In this document: in pieces, positions 48,201 to 62,657 of the stretch
How the letters are laid out: each line of letters starts with the position of its first letter
Numbering within the stretch: position 1 is the first letter of the stretch
Assembly: GCA_003342895.1 (NCBI GenBank)
Contig: PTFA01000011.1
Coordinates: forward strand, 9,152,778 to 9,216,777
Direction of reading: 5' to 3'
Origin: Casuarius casuarius
Lineage: Eukaryota; Chordata; Aves; Casuariiformes; Casuariidae
DNA: 64,000 nucleotides
Translations under genes and position numbers: made by a program
Notes under the pieces: generated by a model
What the model was told of the DNA's origin: nothing
What the model saw: only the letters and a program-made list of their open reading frames with translations
Databases searched by the model: none

Positions 48201-51200
48201 GCAAAATTGATAAACACTGCAGAGCACAACACCTAATCTCTTCTTACTGCAGAGTTTTCAGAGCTCGGAGTCCTTTGCAGCCCTGCCAGGATGTGGAGCA
48301 GTGTCACTAGCAGCAGAGAGACTCCCTCTGAAGCAGCCGGTTTTGTTGCAGACTTTGTGCATGGTAATGCCCGCGTCTGTTCAAAGCATGTGCAGAGTCC
48401 ATCCCTTTTTTCTGCTTACACGTAACATTTGCAGGTATTATACTGGAGATGACACTGGGGCTACTTCAGGCACCTCCATCGTTTGGCCAGCAGACAAATA
48501 CCTCTCTATATCAACTGTAGAGGGAACTCATAGAGAAAATACATAGGAAATCTAGTTTTCTAACACTGATGATTCCTGTGAATCATGTCTAAAGTATATG
48601 CCTAAAGTAGCTAAATACTGGTGGTGTGAAATGCCCTCTCTCCTCAGTGATAGTATCTCCCCACTTCCGAAATCATCTCTGTAGTTTTGCCGTTAAGAAA
48701 AGACATATTGTGGAAAAGTTAGATAGGAAATGGTGTAATGGCCAGTCAAAAAACAAGTTTTCTCTCCCTCAGTGGCAATCAGTCTGCTTGTTTGACAAGA
48801 GCATCATTACCACAAGTCCTTTCTAAGAACAACAACTTCCTTAAAACCTATTTGTAGCTCTGGTAGTTTAACTGGCATTCTAAGCCACGGACAAGTCTCT
48901 TTTTAAGTTTTAATTTAATTTAATCTTCCCCTCAGAGCATGGAGTATGCATGGGAAGAAATAGTTATTATATTTTTCATGAGAAGTAAAAAAAAAAAAAA
49001 GCAAACATTTTGGTGAGACTGATGGGGACATGGAACAGTGAAGATGTGGGAGGAGGCTGAGCACTGCAGACGCCTTCAGGTGAACCCTTGAGAGCAACTG
49101 ACTTTTCAGCTGTTGGCACCAGAGATTGTGGATGGATGAAGGCAGATTGTGAAAGCTGAGATATCAAAAGAGAGATCATGGCAGGCTATTAAAATGTACA
49201 TTTATATTGCTAAATATTTTTAGGGTTGCTGAATTGAGACAGCTAGAAAACAGCACATCATGGAGAACAGTGATTGAAAAGCTCACTGGGTTGGGAAAGA
49301 ATTTTTCATTTCATAAGTCATTTGCTGCAACTATTCCAAAAAGTCAGAGGTTTTTTAATATTAATGAGAATTGTTCCATGATGAAGTCTGGCTTGATGGC
49401 CACTTCCTTCCGTGGGTTTTACCCATAGAGATGAACCTCATCCCTTTGTGTTGTTACAGTTTTTCAGTCAGTAATGCTCATTTGTTTGGCATGTTTACAG
49501 CATGTAAAATCATCTTATTCTGTCTATGAAATCCCACACAGACACAATGCTTTACAAAGATTTTAAGCCCAACTCCAAAAGCTTTGTCTATAAATCTGAT
49601 GAGTAAGTTATGTATTAAGAATAAACTGTGGAGCAGAAGGTTGTCATTAGGAGAGGCTAAACAGTAACAGTTATATTTTTTTACTTGTGAAGGTCTGGAT
49701 GTCTACTTGTTTTTATGTTAATACAGTGTGATTTTTATTTATTTATTTAGTGTCTGCTATCTGTTTAAGTCTTCAAACAAAGGACAGGAATTCCCTGGCC
49801 ATATTCCACTCTCGGAGAAGAAAAAAGGCACTGGACAAAAAGTTGACATGTCCATTACTCAAAGTGGGCACTTTGATTGTTCTCCATTGATCACTCTCCA
49901 GTACTGTTTTAAATTTCACAATAAGATGCCTCAATATGTGCAGGAGTCAAGCCAAAGCTACTTCAATACCTGCTACATCTTTGATTTAGTACAGACATAA
50001 ACAAAATCTCCTTTCATTAGTGTATTGCAAACACTAACTGATTTTAACAACTTTTAAGAATCTAGACATGCCTTTTCTTATACGTAATATGAACATTTGT
50101 TTCAAACTGACAATTAACAGAATTTTTGTAGTGATCTGCTCACTGCAGATAGGAAGTATTGTATGAACACAGGCACTCCAATAGCTGAAAGCTTTCTTCA
50201 TAGTAAGATCGTGCAAAGGCTCTAAGACATAAACAGTATATGAAGGTGTGAAAGTCTAACAAATAATAAGTAACATCTAACACTCGTCAGATTGCTGGAA
50301 ATCATCTAATTACCACTATTCTATTGAGAACCTGCAACAGTGGCAAGATCCAGAAGAAATGCTTTCCTTAATTCTCCTGCAACTTGAACTCTCCGCCTGT
50401 AAGACCTTTTTCCTCTCGGTTGCCTGCAACAGGCATCCGGATAAGTGCATTGTAGATAACATAAGTCAAATGGAATAAATAACTATTTCCTAGTGCATCA
50501 GATACAATCTCAGTTATACTGCATTGTCACTGAAATTATTGCTATCCATAGCTTCGTAAGTGCTGAAAATACTTTTTCCTCCTGCTCAGCGTTACAGTAC
50601 GTTAACAATAATAATGAATATTCCAATACCTTCTTAATGTAAGTCTTGCTTTTTCCTTTCTTTACTTAAAGCACAAGGAAAAACAGTTTAAGGATTTGAT
50701 CAGCTAATCTGCATATGCATTTTGTTTTGCAAATTATCTCACTTACCCAGCCTTACCCAGTCTGGACTACAATCCTGTAACAGTCACAGCAACTGTTTTG
50801 TTTTGTCAAATGACTGAGCTTTTCTCAACTTCTATTTTTGTTTCTCTTGCTGAAACAAATGTTATTATGAGGAAAATAAATTTCCATGATAATCATTCAG
50901 AGTTGTTGTTAAATTCCTAATGGTTTAATATAAGTTTTAATTTATAAAATCTATTCTGAGCGAGATTCAAATGAAAACAGAAACAGGAGTTTTAAGACAA
51001 TTTAATTCACAACTGTTCACTTTAGGAGAAATAATGCCTCCCAATCCTCTTCGTCAATAGTCTCCTTCCCATTTACACATTGCACTATCATGAAACCTAC
51101 AAGGGTTTCTTAATAGAGAAAACTTGCAGGCAGCTATAAGCCAGGGCAATTGCCCTTGCTCAAAATCAGCAAACCTTTTCTGTATATTTCTATCCTTCTC

Positions 51201-54200
51201 TATTTTTGCCTCATATCATCTTCTCCTCCTTGAAGAACCAGAAAAGAATAAATGCCAAAAAGAACCAGAAGAACAAGCTAATGGAGACCCAAGCAGAGAA
51301 AGATGGCAGGAGGGCAGAAGGGTACAACTATCCAACATACGCTAATAAGCAAAGCAATATAGAGAGAGCTTGCTGATTTGGGCCAGATAGGACCCTCAGG
51401 GGTTGTGCACAGGAAACCTTTGCACATAGCCTCTTGCAGGTTTCCTTGTAGCTGTATTTTTCTGGTTCAGCTTATCTCAGTTTAGGTACCTTTTCTTACC
51501 TTAGTTCAGACTCTGCATTTATGCCTTCTCTGTATGCTGCTCAAGTGCCCAGGCTACTCTTATTCATTAGCAATGAATGAGACAGAGGACAAGCAGAGCT
51601 GTGGTGGGGGGAAAAATTCTGTATGAAGGCAGGAGAAAGGGTCACTGCAACGTGCAGGGTCTTGTGTGCCCTTAGATATGTGATACCATAGTGGTGGTGA
51701 TATATCACTACTTCCACATCAATGTCTCCACATTCCCCATTCCTTTGTAGTGGTTTTCCCTCCTCTTCACCGATGGCTGGAGTCCTGTGTTTGCCTCTCC
51801 TCCAAGGCCAGGTAGCTTCATTATCCCTCCACATGCAGGTGTCTCTGTGCACCAGTCACCCTTCCCCCTTGGTTTCTTCTCACTCTCTTGTGCTTTGCCA
51901 GGTTGTCTTTTACATGTAAAGCAGCTTCCCACATGCTGTGCCCTAAGTTCCCTTTCTCATTCTTCACTCTAGCAGGCTGCCTCTACCCTGTCTCTCATAT
52001 AAAGTCTAATTCTGTACACTTTTCCTGGGCACAGATTGTAAACTCTTCATATAATATGATGTTGCTGTCACATATTTGCTCAGTTCTATATGTCATTGCT
52101 TTTATAAAAGACCAAAATCATTGCTTTCACTTCAGAACTATTAGTCTATTCAGGTAACAATTCAGATGCTATTTAAAAGACAATTAGGTTCACAGAATAT
52201 GGCTTCCAAGTATTTTAATTTGATTAGGTGTCAATCCTTTCTAATTACTTTTACAAATAATTCCTACTTTCCAGCTGGAAATAGAGATAAGGATATATAT
52301 GTATACACACACATGTATTTTACTCCAAGATTGAGAAAAAGGTTTGATTATTGTGCATCTGATAAATTGGACAAAAGAGAGATGGCAACTTTTAAAGAAT
52401 TTAAAAAGAGGTCTGATTCTGGTAGTAATCCCCATATAAAAGCAGTAATCACATTAACTGAAATTAACCTAGGAGCAAAGTGAGTCAAGCTATCTATGTA
52501 TATGTCGGAGCATGGGAGAAATTTTATTATTTTGGAGATAGATGAGTGACTAACCTGAGATACCTGGGTTAAAAGCAAAACCTTTCAGCAAAAGCTCAAA
52601 CGTGGCAGCAGATATCAAACATGATCCTTTGAGTTATTTACAATAAAGGTATAGTCATGCTTGTTATAAGGGTATTGGTGAGATAGTCCATAATGTAACA
52701 AAATTAGCAGATCAAAATCAATTTTGTTTAAAAAATTATAGGAAACATTACAGTACTGTAGTATAGGTTCAAGTTCTTTTACCCTATGCAGTCCCAAGCA
52801 TGATTAAATAACACATCAATAATGAAGACTCTATGGAGTTGCTGCTTAAGGGAGAACCAAGAGAAATGTATTAAATTCTAACCTGCAGAAAAACTACTGC
52901 AGGTTTCTCCAGGTCAATGGTGAGGAAAAATGTAGGAGCAGCTAGGGTGTCACACAAATAAAGGCTGTGGTGTGTGTACTGGAAGAAAGAATGAGTCAGG
53001 CAGTGGCAGCCGCTGTATACATCAAAGAAAATCTGTCTTTGTGGGTCTTTTTTTTCCCCATAGACTAAAATAATTATTTTCTAAAGGGATGAGAAACAAT
53101 GATAAATGTATACCAGAGTTATGTTTCTCCAGGTTTTGTGCATTCCAAAATAGGAAGAGATAAAAATATGTATATATGCATATAAACACACATGGAGAGA
53201 AATCAAGGCAATCTGTGCTCACTTCTCATTTTTGATGAACAAAGCTGTTGAAATTACTCCTGGAATTACAGGTAAAGTTTCAGATGCATTTAAACACACA
53301 AGCTGTTATACTTGGGAATGGAGATGATGCCCAGAGCTCACCTGACTTTAACGCAGAGATCCTTTTCCATGGCTGACAAAGCACAAAGGCAAATCATCTC
53401 CATAGAAAACCATGTCCCTGTTGCAATAGTCTGCACAAATGCAACACATATCTCGCTCAAAAAGGGAGACACCAGATGTGATGTTAGAGATGCTTTCTGA
53501 CTCCAGAGATCATAGGAGGAAATATCACATGCTCCTTGACTATTTCCACATCTTCTATCCTCTACAAATTACCTCATTGCCAGTCCCTACTCTTGCTCCT
53601 TGAAGGAAGTCAGAAGCTAGAGCAGCCCCAAGGCTGCACTGGCTAACATGGGGACAGAATTAAATGAGCCAAGTTTGTGGAGAAGAAAGAAGCCAGACAC
53701 TGTATCCTATACTTACGCGGTGAACCGATACAACAAGCACACAGAATTCCACCAAAAAAGCTGCTCTGGACTGTGGACCTGCTCCATGCTTACTGTTGGA
53801 CTTTTGAGACATTTACTTCTCCTTTACTTCTGAAAACTGACTTAAAATAACTTCTGTTAGCATGTAAATTGCATGCATCTATTTAAAATTCAGTGTTAAA
53901 TGTGGCAGCTAGAATAAGAAAAAATCAGAGTAAGTAAAAGTTAACATTTGTACAGCAAATGCAAATATTCATTTTCTTTTTAACAGTTCAGCCATACACA
54001 CTATTCAGCAAAACACTCACTTCCTAAACCTTGTTGAAATGAACAGGACTTAAGAGTATATATACCTAAAGTCAGGTATTTGTTGTCTAATATTTATCTA
54101 GAGTCAGATAAGTATTGGATTTTGCCCAGTAGCTTAGCGTATAATACACAGACGATGTGGAATTCAGCTCACTTGGGTTCTCTAATAATTAGGCATCCAG

Positions 54201-55469
54201 TCCCAGTTATTTCATCTATGTTAAACCTGTGGGACCTTCCTAGATGCATACTCCAGCCACTTCCTGAAGCAATCAGAACAAGATCTAGGTGCACACCAAC
54301 ACCCCTCTGCAAACTAGTGTCAATTGAAAGATAGATACGCACCCTGGACAGAACCTGAGGTGTGTTCTGCATCAGGACAGCAAAACTGCAGGGCATACCA
54401 TGTACCCCAGCGCACCCCAGAGCATCTGACCCTCAGATTAGATTCAGCTTTAGACACCTATCCTACATACGGAGGGGGGCCCTGTTTGCCTCCTTTGGTG
54501 ACAGATAACTTCTTAAATTGCTAGTTATATGAGATGTGTCTCATTCGCTTTGTGGGAGAATAGATGTTCTGTTTTTACTGCTGGTTTAAGGATTAAAAGT
54601 TCGGAAGATATCTTCTTATACTGCTTGGAAATATGGATATTCTATATTTTAAAATTGGAAGCTACATAATGTTGAACTACAAATTCTCCATATTATTGCT
54701 GTTTAGATAAAGGGACATAAAAGCCAAATTCGGTCTCCTTTTGTTTCACTAAACCAGTACTGCCACTATGCAAAAATGAAAGTTAAGATATCTTATCATA
54801 TGCATATATCTACATCTACAACATTTCTTATTTAATATAGAAATGCATATTCAGACAGATCTGCATTTCAGTTATTTTGCAATATGGTAGATATGTGTTT
54901 GCTTTCAGATTGTGCTCTATTCAGTAGAGCAAAAAAAGCAAAAATTAGTTCAACAAATCAGTCACTGAATGAAAATGCGAGATTATCATTTTACTTTTTC
55001 TCTTTTCTCCAGGTGGTTTGAGCACACTGAGACAGTTTCTCATGTTCTTTGGCCTCCTAAAATGGCTTCGATATAACCTGACACAGACAATTTCGGTCTA
55101 ACAATAAAGGAAATCAAAACTCATAATGCAGAATCATTCATAGCTGCTGGGATTTTAAAATCCCATGCCCTTTAAGGAACTTTCAAAATAAATGAAATGT
55201 TTTATTAATTCTAACAGCTTAATGTACAGAACTAATAGAGGTGTAGTCCATCCATCATAAAAACCTTTGTCTTCTCCTATAATGCATTAATTTCTTTATA
55301 CAGACAGATTGCATGGCTATGTTTGTATGACACTTTTTTTCCACTCAGACCAATGCTAAGACCTCTGAACTAAAGAAAATCATCTTTCTAAATTGAATAC
55401 TAATTTTAGCTAAGCTGCTTTTGAAGACTATGCTGTTTTAAAAAAGCCAAAGCTCCATACAAAAGGTAG
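45251..55469. other. Non-coding unique sequence, no gene recognised
   Basis: AT-rich single-copy DNA. The only clear structure is the microsatellite at 48021-48196; short AT/ACAC tracts occur near 52286-52316 and 53164-53192. The stretch 50930-51100 is compositionally complex and might be conserved. Frames near 46412-46777 (121 codons) and 51541-51932 have no recognised motif and overlap others on both strands. Confidence 0.6.
48021..48196. repeat. Compound TATG/TATA/TGTG microsatellite
   Basis: About 175 bp of interleaved tatg, tata and tgtg repeats with short palindromic stretches such as acatatatatgt. A 72-codon minus-strand frame rich in Tyr, Ile and His comes from this repeat and is not a gene. 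Confidence 0.95.
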
Positions 55470-56110
55470 GGAGAGCAGGGAGACTGTAGTTGATGAAATG
55501 CAAATGAGGCTTTTCTCAGACAGCTGGCTGCTTTGGGATGACATGTGTGATGAATGGCTCTTAAAACATGAGCAGGCATCAAGCTCCAATTCAGTGTCAG
55601 ACTGGCAAAAACAGCAGCATTACTGGATGCTTCCTTTAATTAATGCAACACTTCTGCATTAGTCCGGACACTGCCGATAAATGGGAAAGAACTGATATCA
55701 GTGGTAATATCAGAAATCTTTCAACCCTGAAGCTGGGATGCATTAGCCAAAAGCTGCAGTATCGTAAAAGGTTTAATTGTATTTGTAATGTACCAGTGCA
55801 CCATGACAAAAATGGGAGATAGTGTAGGCAGGACCGAGTGAGCCAGAGATAAATGAGTGCGAGTGAGCGATTATAAAGCAAGGAGGAGTGTGAAAACAGA
55901 CAATAGACAAGCAAAGGGAAAAGGGGGCAGGGATGGGGGTTATGATAGCAACAGCTACTCTGATGTGAAAAGTAGGTACCAAGCGAAACCTGATTACAGT
56001 TTTGAACTGCGCTACAAGCATGCAGCAGTTTAACATAAATCTTTCCTCTTAAATAGGTTTCATTGACGAAAGTGAGATTTACCACTGCACCTACTCCTAG
56101 GAGGACTTCT
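55470..56110. promoter_or_regulatory. Candidate conserved regulatory element with octamer and homeodomain sites
   Basis: A perfect octamer ATGCAAAT (POU site) lies at 55498-55505, and a TTAATTAA homeodomain-type site followed by tgcaac at 55636-55648. Complex non-repetitive sequence follows, with 'ctgatatcag' near 55690 and a purine-rich stretch at 55870-55940. The longest open frame in the window (167 codons, minus, 55636-56139) falls here, but its translation shows no domain and is rich in Cys, Leu and Ser. The mix of motifs is typical of neural or developmental enhancers, which is inference only. Confidence 0.38.
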
Positions 56111-59100
56111 TGGGGAGGGCTTTGATAGCCAGTTATCAACTAGAAAGCATTACAACTCACTAAATCAACACACAGCACAAGGTTTTCTATTAATTACATA
56201 CAAAAGCAGTAGACATGCTGGATACACACACTGTTCATCCATTTTGTTTAAAATTATGTTTTCTGCCTAAAGATACCATAAGGCTCCTTTGCATCTTTTG
56301 CAGTGCTATGTAGTCACCAAGTACCGGTGCATAATAGCAATAACATAATAGCTTTCTTGAGATTATTTAAAAATAAAGACTAATTTTCCACTGAAAGCAT
56401 AATGGCCTATCATGCTGAAAGGCTACAAAGTATTCATGTTTTGTGATTACCGTCAGTTGCAAACATTTCTAAAGAATCCATTTTCCTAACACGTATGCTA
56501 AAGCAGGTAATTAAGATTAACAACAAGTTCTGTTGAAGTTCTTGAAAATGGCCTGTGCTTAGTGTTTCTGAGAAAGGCGAAGTTTCCCGTAATATACTCA
56601 AAATGATTTGCAATTTCTCGATGATACCTTTATTCTTCCAGTGCACTTTTGAAACCATTCCAATTGTTCTCTCCATTTTCTTACACACACCCAAGTATTT
56701 ACTGTGTATTTTCAAAACTGTTTTTTTCTCCTTTTAAATAAACCTTTCCTTATGAAGACAAAAGAATCAGTTACTTTTTTAAGATGAACACCAAGTTGAT
56801 AGCATCAATGCTTTTTTTTCATAACTGTGGAGGGGGGTGGAGGAAGGGAGAGACATTGGAAGGTTGGAGATACAGAAAGACTAACCCATTTTCTGGTTTC
56901 ACAACTAAATGCTATAAATATATGTTACACAGAGCACTTTCTTGACCACAGCAAGAAGAAAATCATGTTAATCTTATTTAGAATTTGCATGTATGCTTTC
57001 CCTATTATAGTGGAACACGAGTGACATATGGCTTATAATTTAGGAAAGTATTTACAGTTAAGAGCATATATATCTGCTTACCTGAACTAAGGCTAAAGAC
57101 ATTAAAACATTTTTTTTTCTTCAAGTGTAGGCACACTTTCTTATGCATATCAGGACTTAAAAAAATGAAAATATAGATATTTAAGTGCTTCTTTTTACTA
57201 CATTTTTAAACAGATTTTCCTTACTCAAATATTTCTGTATTAATATTATTATGCACATACATGCTTTCATACTAACAGAAACGGCTGAAGAGAAGGAAAG
57301 CTAGCTAGTTTAACAGCATAAGAGGTTTACATAGAGGAGGAGGAGAGGAGCAGGCTAGCTTTTTTGTTTCTTGCTTCATACACCATTCTTGTTAAACCTT
57401 TTAAAGCCTGTCTTAAATTTTATGCCTTTTGAGGGGGTAAAATCACAACTATTACTGTTGCAAAATACCTATGTAGTTACAGAAGGCACCTTGGAAACCA
57501 GCATGGTATTGATAAACAGAGCAATGGAACAAGGAAGAAAGTCAAAGGAGATGGGATCAAAATCATTTGTTTGCTAAGAAAACCCCCAAACAAGTTAAAA
57601 AATAACCACACAAACCTCATAGGTTACCAAATTTGACACAGGTGCTCATGACTAGCCATGTTCTCAGGCTAATGACTTGGTATAGAACCAACAACAGTGG
57701 TGCTAGTGTTCACCGTCTGTCCGTTTATTTAAAAGGCCTGGTAACTATTCCAGTGAGTTTAAAAACCTTGCTGCAAAGTGTCCTATTATGCCAGGAGCTT
57801 TCCCAGTGAGGTAAGCAAGACATCAGTCCGTTTGGCTTCACAATTTTTCAGGAGAAAATCCCATTGTAATCTACTGAATCAATTCCAGCATTTCTGGAAT
57901 TTTGACAGCAAATGTGAAACAGGGAATATATGAAGGCAGTCATGGCATAGTTTGTCTCAAAAGACAGTAGTCTGTAGTTAATATACTTTTCTACCTAGAA
58001 GGTCAGTTTTCTTTCTTAACTGCTCTCCACGTTCCTGTAATATAGTATAGCTCCTATATTATCAACGAAGTGCTTTACTACAGGCTATGATCCAACCATC
58101 CTCTTTGGCCTACAGCAAGAGGACCATTTATCACCCCTTTTCCTCCCTCACTCATTTAATATTTAATGTACAGGACAAAGCATTCATTTCCACTAAATGA
58201 GAGATGCCATCAGATTTCAAAGGTTTCATGCTCAACCAGGATCAGCTAATGATATGCTTACTCATGCTTACTACATTAGGAAGTTTTAACAAGACTATAT
58301 GAGGATCAGGTGCTAATCGTTGGAACAGCATCAGATTGCAGGCCGTAATTTGGCTTGCTTCTTCTGCAAGTACTTATTCAGTGCTGATGACTGAATTCTA
58401 TCCATCCCTGAAGAATCAGGAAGGCAAAATAAGGACAGAAAAGGAATTCAAAAGGTCCCTAAACTGTATGGTTGCATGGCCAGAGGAAAGCCATGATGTA
58501 ATTGTCCCTGTATTCACTCATGGCTGGAGCACTGGCTGCATAGATAATCACTAACAATCCCTCATTGTGCTCCCCTCTCAGGGGATTTTTTTTTTTTGTT
58601 TGGACAGCATTTTCCACTAATGGATGCTGGTCATGAACAAACAGCTGTAAATCACTTTGGCCAAGTTAACCCAAAGACACATGCCAAATTCTAGTGTCAA
58701 ACTGTCCAACACACATTTCATAATAAATGGAAAAATGCTTTTTAGTAGAAAACAAAAGGTTAGGTTGAAATCATCCAACCCAGATGGCTCTGGATATCCT
58801 AGTAGAATCCAGAACACTGGTATCTACTACAATAAGCCAACACCCAAGTAGTATTAGAGGGATATATGCCCTTGGCTGTACTGCTAAAATAGGCAAACAA
58901 CCATGATCACATTCAAACGCTCTGATGAAAGTACAGAATATCCTAAACATGAAATGTTTATAGCAAAGATTTTAATATACACATTCCATGCAGAAACAAG
59001 GAATATGTAATATATGGTTTACATGACAATTTTCTTTAAGACAGTGTTTCAGTCATTGACAAATACTCATAGTTCCCTGAGATACCATGGTAAGATGTAA

Positions 59101-60133
59101 AAATGACCTTTATAACCCTACTGTACAACCTACCATATTGAATACTGACCAGAAGCCAGGACTACAGCTTAACTTTCTAGAATGTAAAATCTGATATGTG
59201 AGGACTGAAACTGTTTAGGGAAGGTGTATTTTGCAAAAAATTCCAAGATGATTATAATAGCAGGTGCTTGAAAATATGGACTTTCCTGTGCTTTTAAGAA
59301 TTATCAGCCAGATGCCTGACCAAGGAGCTCTGACCCTGTTTTCCTTGCACCACTGGCTAGCACAAGATCAAAAGCACAAGCAATGGGGTCCGCTCTTTAG
59401 TTCACAACAGGATTTATTATTTTATTTATACATTTCTTGTTTCAGACACAACAGATTCTGGAGTTGTTGTAAATGGAGCCTGCACTCAGTTGGGGGTGAC
59501 ACTTACAGCAAGCCACATTTCATTTAATCTGGAGCTTCATTACAACAATTTCTCGTGGAGTAATAGACACACTAGAGGCTTTTTCAGGGGAAAGGAGGAA
59601 GAGGGGGGTATAACTGAATACCTAAAACTACTTTAAGCAGGAGTATAGTCATTGGTAAATCCTTTGGAGCAGATGGTCTTCTAGCTGATTTAAGAGCTAC
59701 GAGGTCCCTGGGAGCAATTGCTCCTGGAACATCAACAACTAATTCCCATTCTTCACATGTTCCAAATTCTGCATTCTCTGGAATGCTACTAATTGTTTTA
59801 CTTTGGCTCCTTCTCAAGAGAAACCTAAATAATTTTATTTTACCACCAAACTTTATCCATAATCACTGGAAAAACTGAATTTTGTATCAGAAACTATATT
59901 CTCCATGTTCTATTTATCAGCCATTTTACATGCTTGGGTAATCACATTAAAAATTATTTTCAAGAAAATCAGAGAAGTACGCCATGGTTGAATCACTTAT
60001 GCAATGCACAGATGATTTCATGCTCCCCTCACCCCCTCAGATGAAATTAGTCAGGGCAGATATGAGGTGTGGGCTACAGAAGGCAATGAGTCAGAGGACA
60101 GAAATGGAAACCAAAAAAACCTGGAGCTTGGCC

Positions 60134-60179
60134 TATGGCTAGTCAATTCACTTTTTTATGGCTAGTCAATTCGCTTTTT
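60134..60179. repeat. 23-bp tandem duplication
   Basis: tatggctagtcaattc followed by acttttt is repeated immediately with a single A/G difference (60134-60156 and 60157-60179). The near-identity suggests a recent event. Confidence 0.92.
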
Positions 60180-60441
60180 TATAGCTGCTTTTATTTAGAT
60201 CAAAAGCTCTTTTTGGACAAGGTCTATCTTGTGCCATGTGTTCATACAGTGCTTTCCACAGTATTGTCTTTAAATCGGCTCTGTGGGTGCTACTGAAATA
60301 CAAATAAGAAAGGTGATGAAACACAGCATTGGTGATGATTTTATCATAGTTCATCATCTTCTGGTTTGGCCTGCACTGAAAATGTTCTACATTAAGATAT
60401 GGGCTTAAAAAAACACACCAGTTTGCACATGGGCAGCACAC

Positions 60442-60478
60442 GGGGGGGGAAAAAAAAAAAAAAAAAAAAGCTTTTTTT
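60442..60478. repeat. G8-A20 homopurine tract followed by T7
   Basis: Eight G residues (60442-60449) run directly into twenty A residues (60450-60469), followed by gc and seven T residues. No target-site duplication or gene-like sequence is seen upstream on either strand. Confidence 0.9.
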
Positions 60479-61509
60479 AACTACACAAATAGATTAATCT
60501 CACACAAAGAGTTACAGAAATCAAGATTCAAATAGGCATTTCTTTAGAGTAGGTACCTTAGTTACTCCTGAGCAAAGAAGAAATATGTACTAACAGGCAA
60601 TCAAATATGACACAAACAGTTTATTTGATTTAGTTAACAAAATACCTTTAACCTTCTAAAAGAATTCTTATTTCCAAGATTGCTATTATTGTTGCTGTTG
60701 TTATTTTTCTTTTCCTCTTACGAGCCTATTTTGACAAGAGAGTACCTTTCCCCTCCAAAATGATAAATTATCTTTAACGTGATCGTTTCACACCTTGCTT
60801 GGCACAAAAAACACTGTGCTATCATAATATTACTCCATCGTTTTAAAGATTAATCCATCTGCATTGTACATCACTGAATTATATGCATCATTACACTGTA
60901 ACAGTAAAAATGAAAATAAAGATGTGATAAGACCTAAACTTCTCCATATCAATTTCAGGTTTGTGGATATGTAAGATGCAGTTGCCAGTCACATCACACA
61001 CTCTTTTTCTTTAGATATTGGCCCAGAAAAAGAAAAGAACAAGCATGGATTGTGCCTGCTTTTCAATTTTTCTTTTCATTTTGCATAAGGTTTTGGCTAA
61101 ATCCCTTTTCCAGGTATAGTTAATTTGAACTAAGCAAAAAAATGGCATTTTTCTGCATCTTTTCCTCCCAAGATTTGGTTCATGTCCCAGAATTTTATTG
61201 CCAAAAAAATACAAAAATTCAGAAGAGGAAATCAATTTCATAAATGGGATGATCTAACCAGTACATAGTGACTTACCTAATGAGTAGAATAGCTTAAAAT
61301 GAGTTGATATATATTTTAAAGAAGTTAAAGGATTTTCAAACTTTTAGCAAAGGCATTATGCATTGCAAGACTGAATTCTATGATATATTGCGTTTTTTCA
61401 TCAGTTAGGAGAGAAGCCACACTCCAAAGAGAAATCCTGTTTCCTTTAATTCCTTATCCAAACAATAGTTGAGGAAAAGTCTAGTCTCTGATTATTTTCT
61501 ATGGTAATT

Positions 61510-61566
61510 CTCATGCACCTTTATTCCTTTCAACAGCCAGGTGGATTGGATTCTGACTCAAACTAA
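61510..61566. repeat. Dispersed direct repeat, copy 1
   Basis: The 57-bp text, with core 'acctttattcctttcaacag' then 'ccaggtggattggattctga', recurs 1148 bp downstream at 62658-62714 in the same orientation. In the 50 bp from 61517 onward, 47 positions agree; the ten bases before that agree at 8. Similarity ends sharply on both sides. Confidence 0.9.
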
Positions 61567-62657
61567 CATTTTCTGACATCTGTCTTAGACTGAGAAAGCG
61601 CTGGTGAGGAAGCTCACTCAATCCTGGAGTAACCTTCAAAGGCTCCAAAATACTCCACAGCCCTCAACTCTTCTTCCCTCTCCATTTGTTTAGGAGTGAA
61701 GTTATAGTGGCTACAGTAGATACACTGCTGGGGCGTACCTACCCTTATTAACTTATTAGCTCAGTTACCCTGACCATGCAGTAAGATGGATGGATGTTAT
61801 ACATCATATCACCACTATCAATCATTCATCCCCATTACAGCAGAGCAGAAGAATATTGACAAATGGTTTATTCCTCAGAATAGAACGGGTTCAGATGATC
61901 TGAAAAATAGCCAGAAAACTGAGTCAAATCCATCAAAATGTTTCTACTGGTTCCTGCTCCCCTCCCACCCCCAAAAAGAAGTTGTCTATAAAAAATCAAA
62001 GGCCTGGGACTCACCTTTTGCTAGCATGTGGTTGGCTGAGCACTGAAGAAATAGGAGGCACCAAAATCCATTTCCCTCTTTTGCTTGGACCTGTATCTAT
62101 TGATCCTGGTAGTCCCAAGCCATCAGTTTTCAAGGTCTTTCACAATGCCTCCTGCTACAGCTGTCCTACATGGTGTGAGGTGTTTGTTGGGGCCCAGAGG
62201 AATCAGAATGACTCTCAGCAATGAGAAGTGACCCCAGTGATGGTGAAGGTGAAACATCAGTGCTCCAGGCCTGGAATCGATGAACTTGGTCTGCCACTTC
62301 TTAATCTACCTCAGATCCAGACTACCACGTTCCTTTTTTCCAATAGCTGTGTCACAGCACCTATATCCATTGCTTCATTTTTGTTTGTTAGCATTAATCA
62401 AAGTTCAGTTAAAAACTAAAATATTTGCTCTGAGTCAAAAGAAATGGTTTGTCTGATTCAGAAAATGTTCAGGAAGAGGGCTGGAAGAAAATATACGCAT
62501 CTATGAGAAAAACGAATGTTGGCTCTCTTCAAAATTTTTACATTTTCAACTCAGCAGACAAAATAGAGGACATTATTTGTACTTTCTGGTCTTACCAACT
62601 TGTTTTTGTGAGTAAGAGAGCAAGTAGCCCACTTACAGAACAACACAGAGAACACTT

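Noticed and set aside
47986..48204. 72-codon minus-strand frame rich in Tyr, Ile and His
   Set aside because: It is a translation of the compound microsatellite.
55636..56139. 167-codon minus-strand open frame, longest in the window
   Set aside because: No domain, signal peptide pattern or family resemblance. It is Cys/Ser/Leu-rich, overlaps a probable regulatory block and has no visible promoter or splice context.
60450..60469. A20 tract as the tail of a processed pseudogene or SINE
   Set aside because: The DNA 5' of the tract begins with G8 and shows no gene-like or SINE-like sequence, and no flanking duplication is visible.
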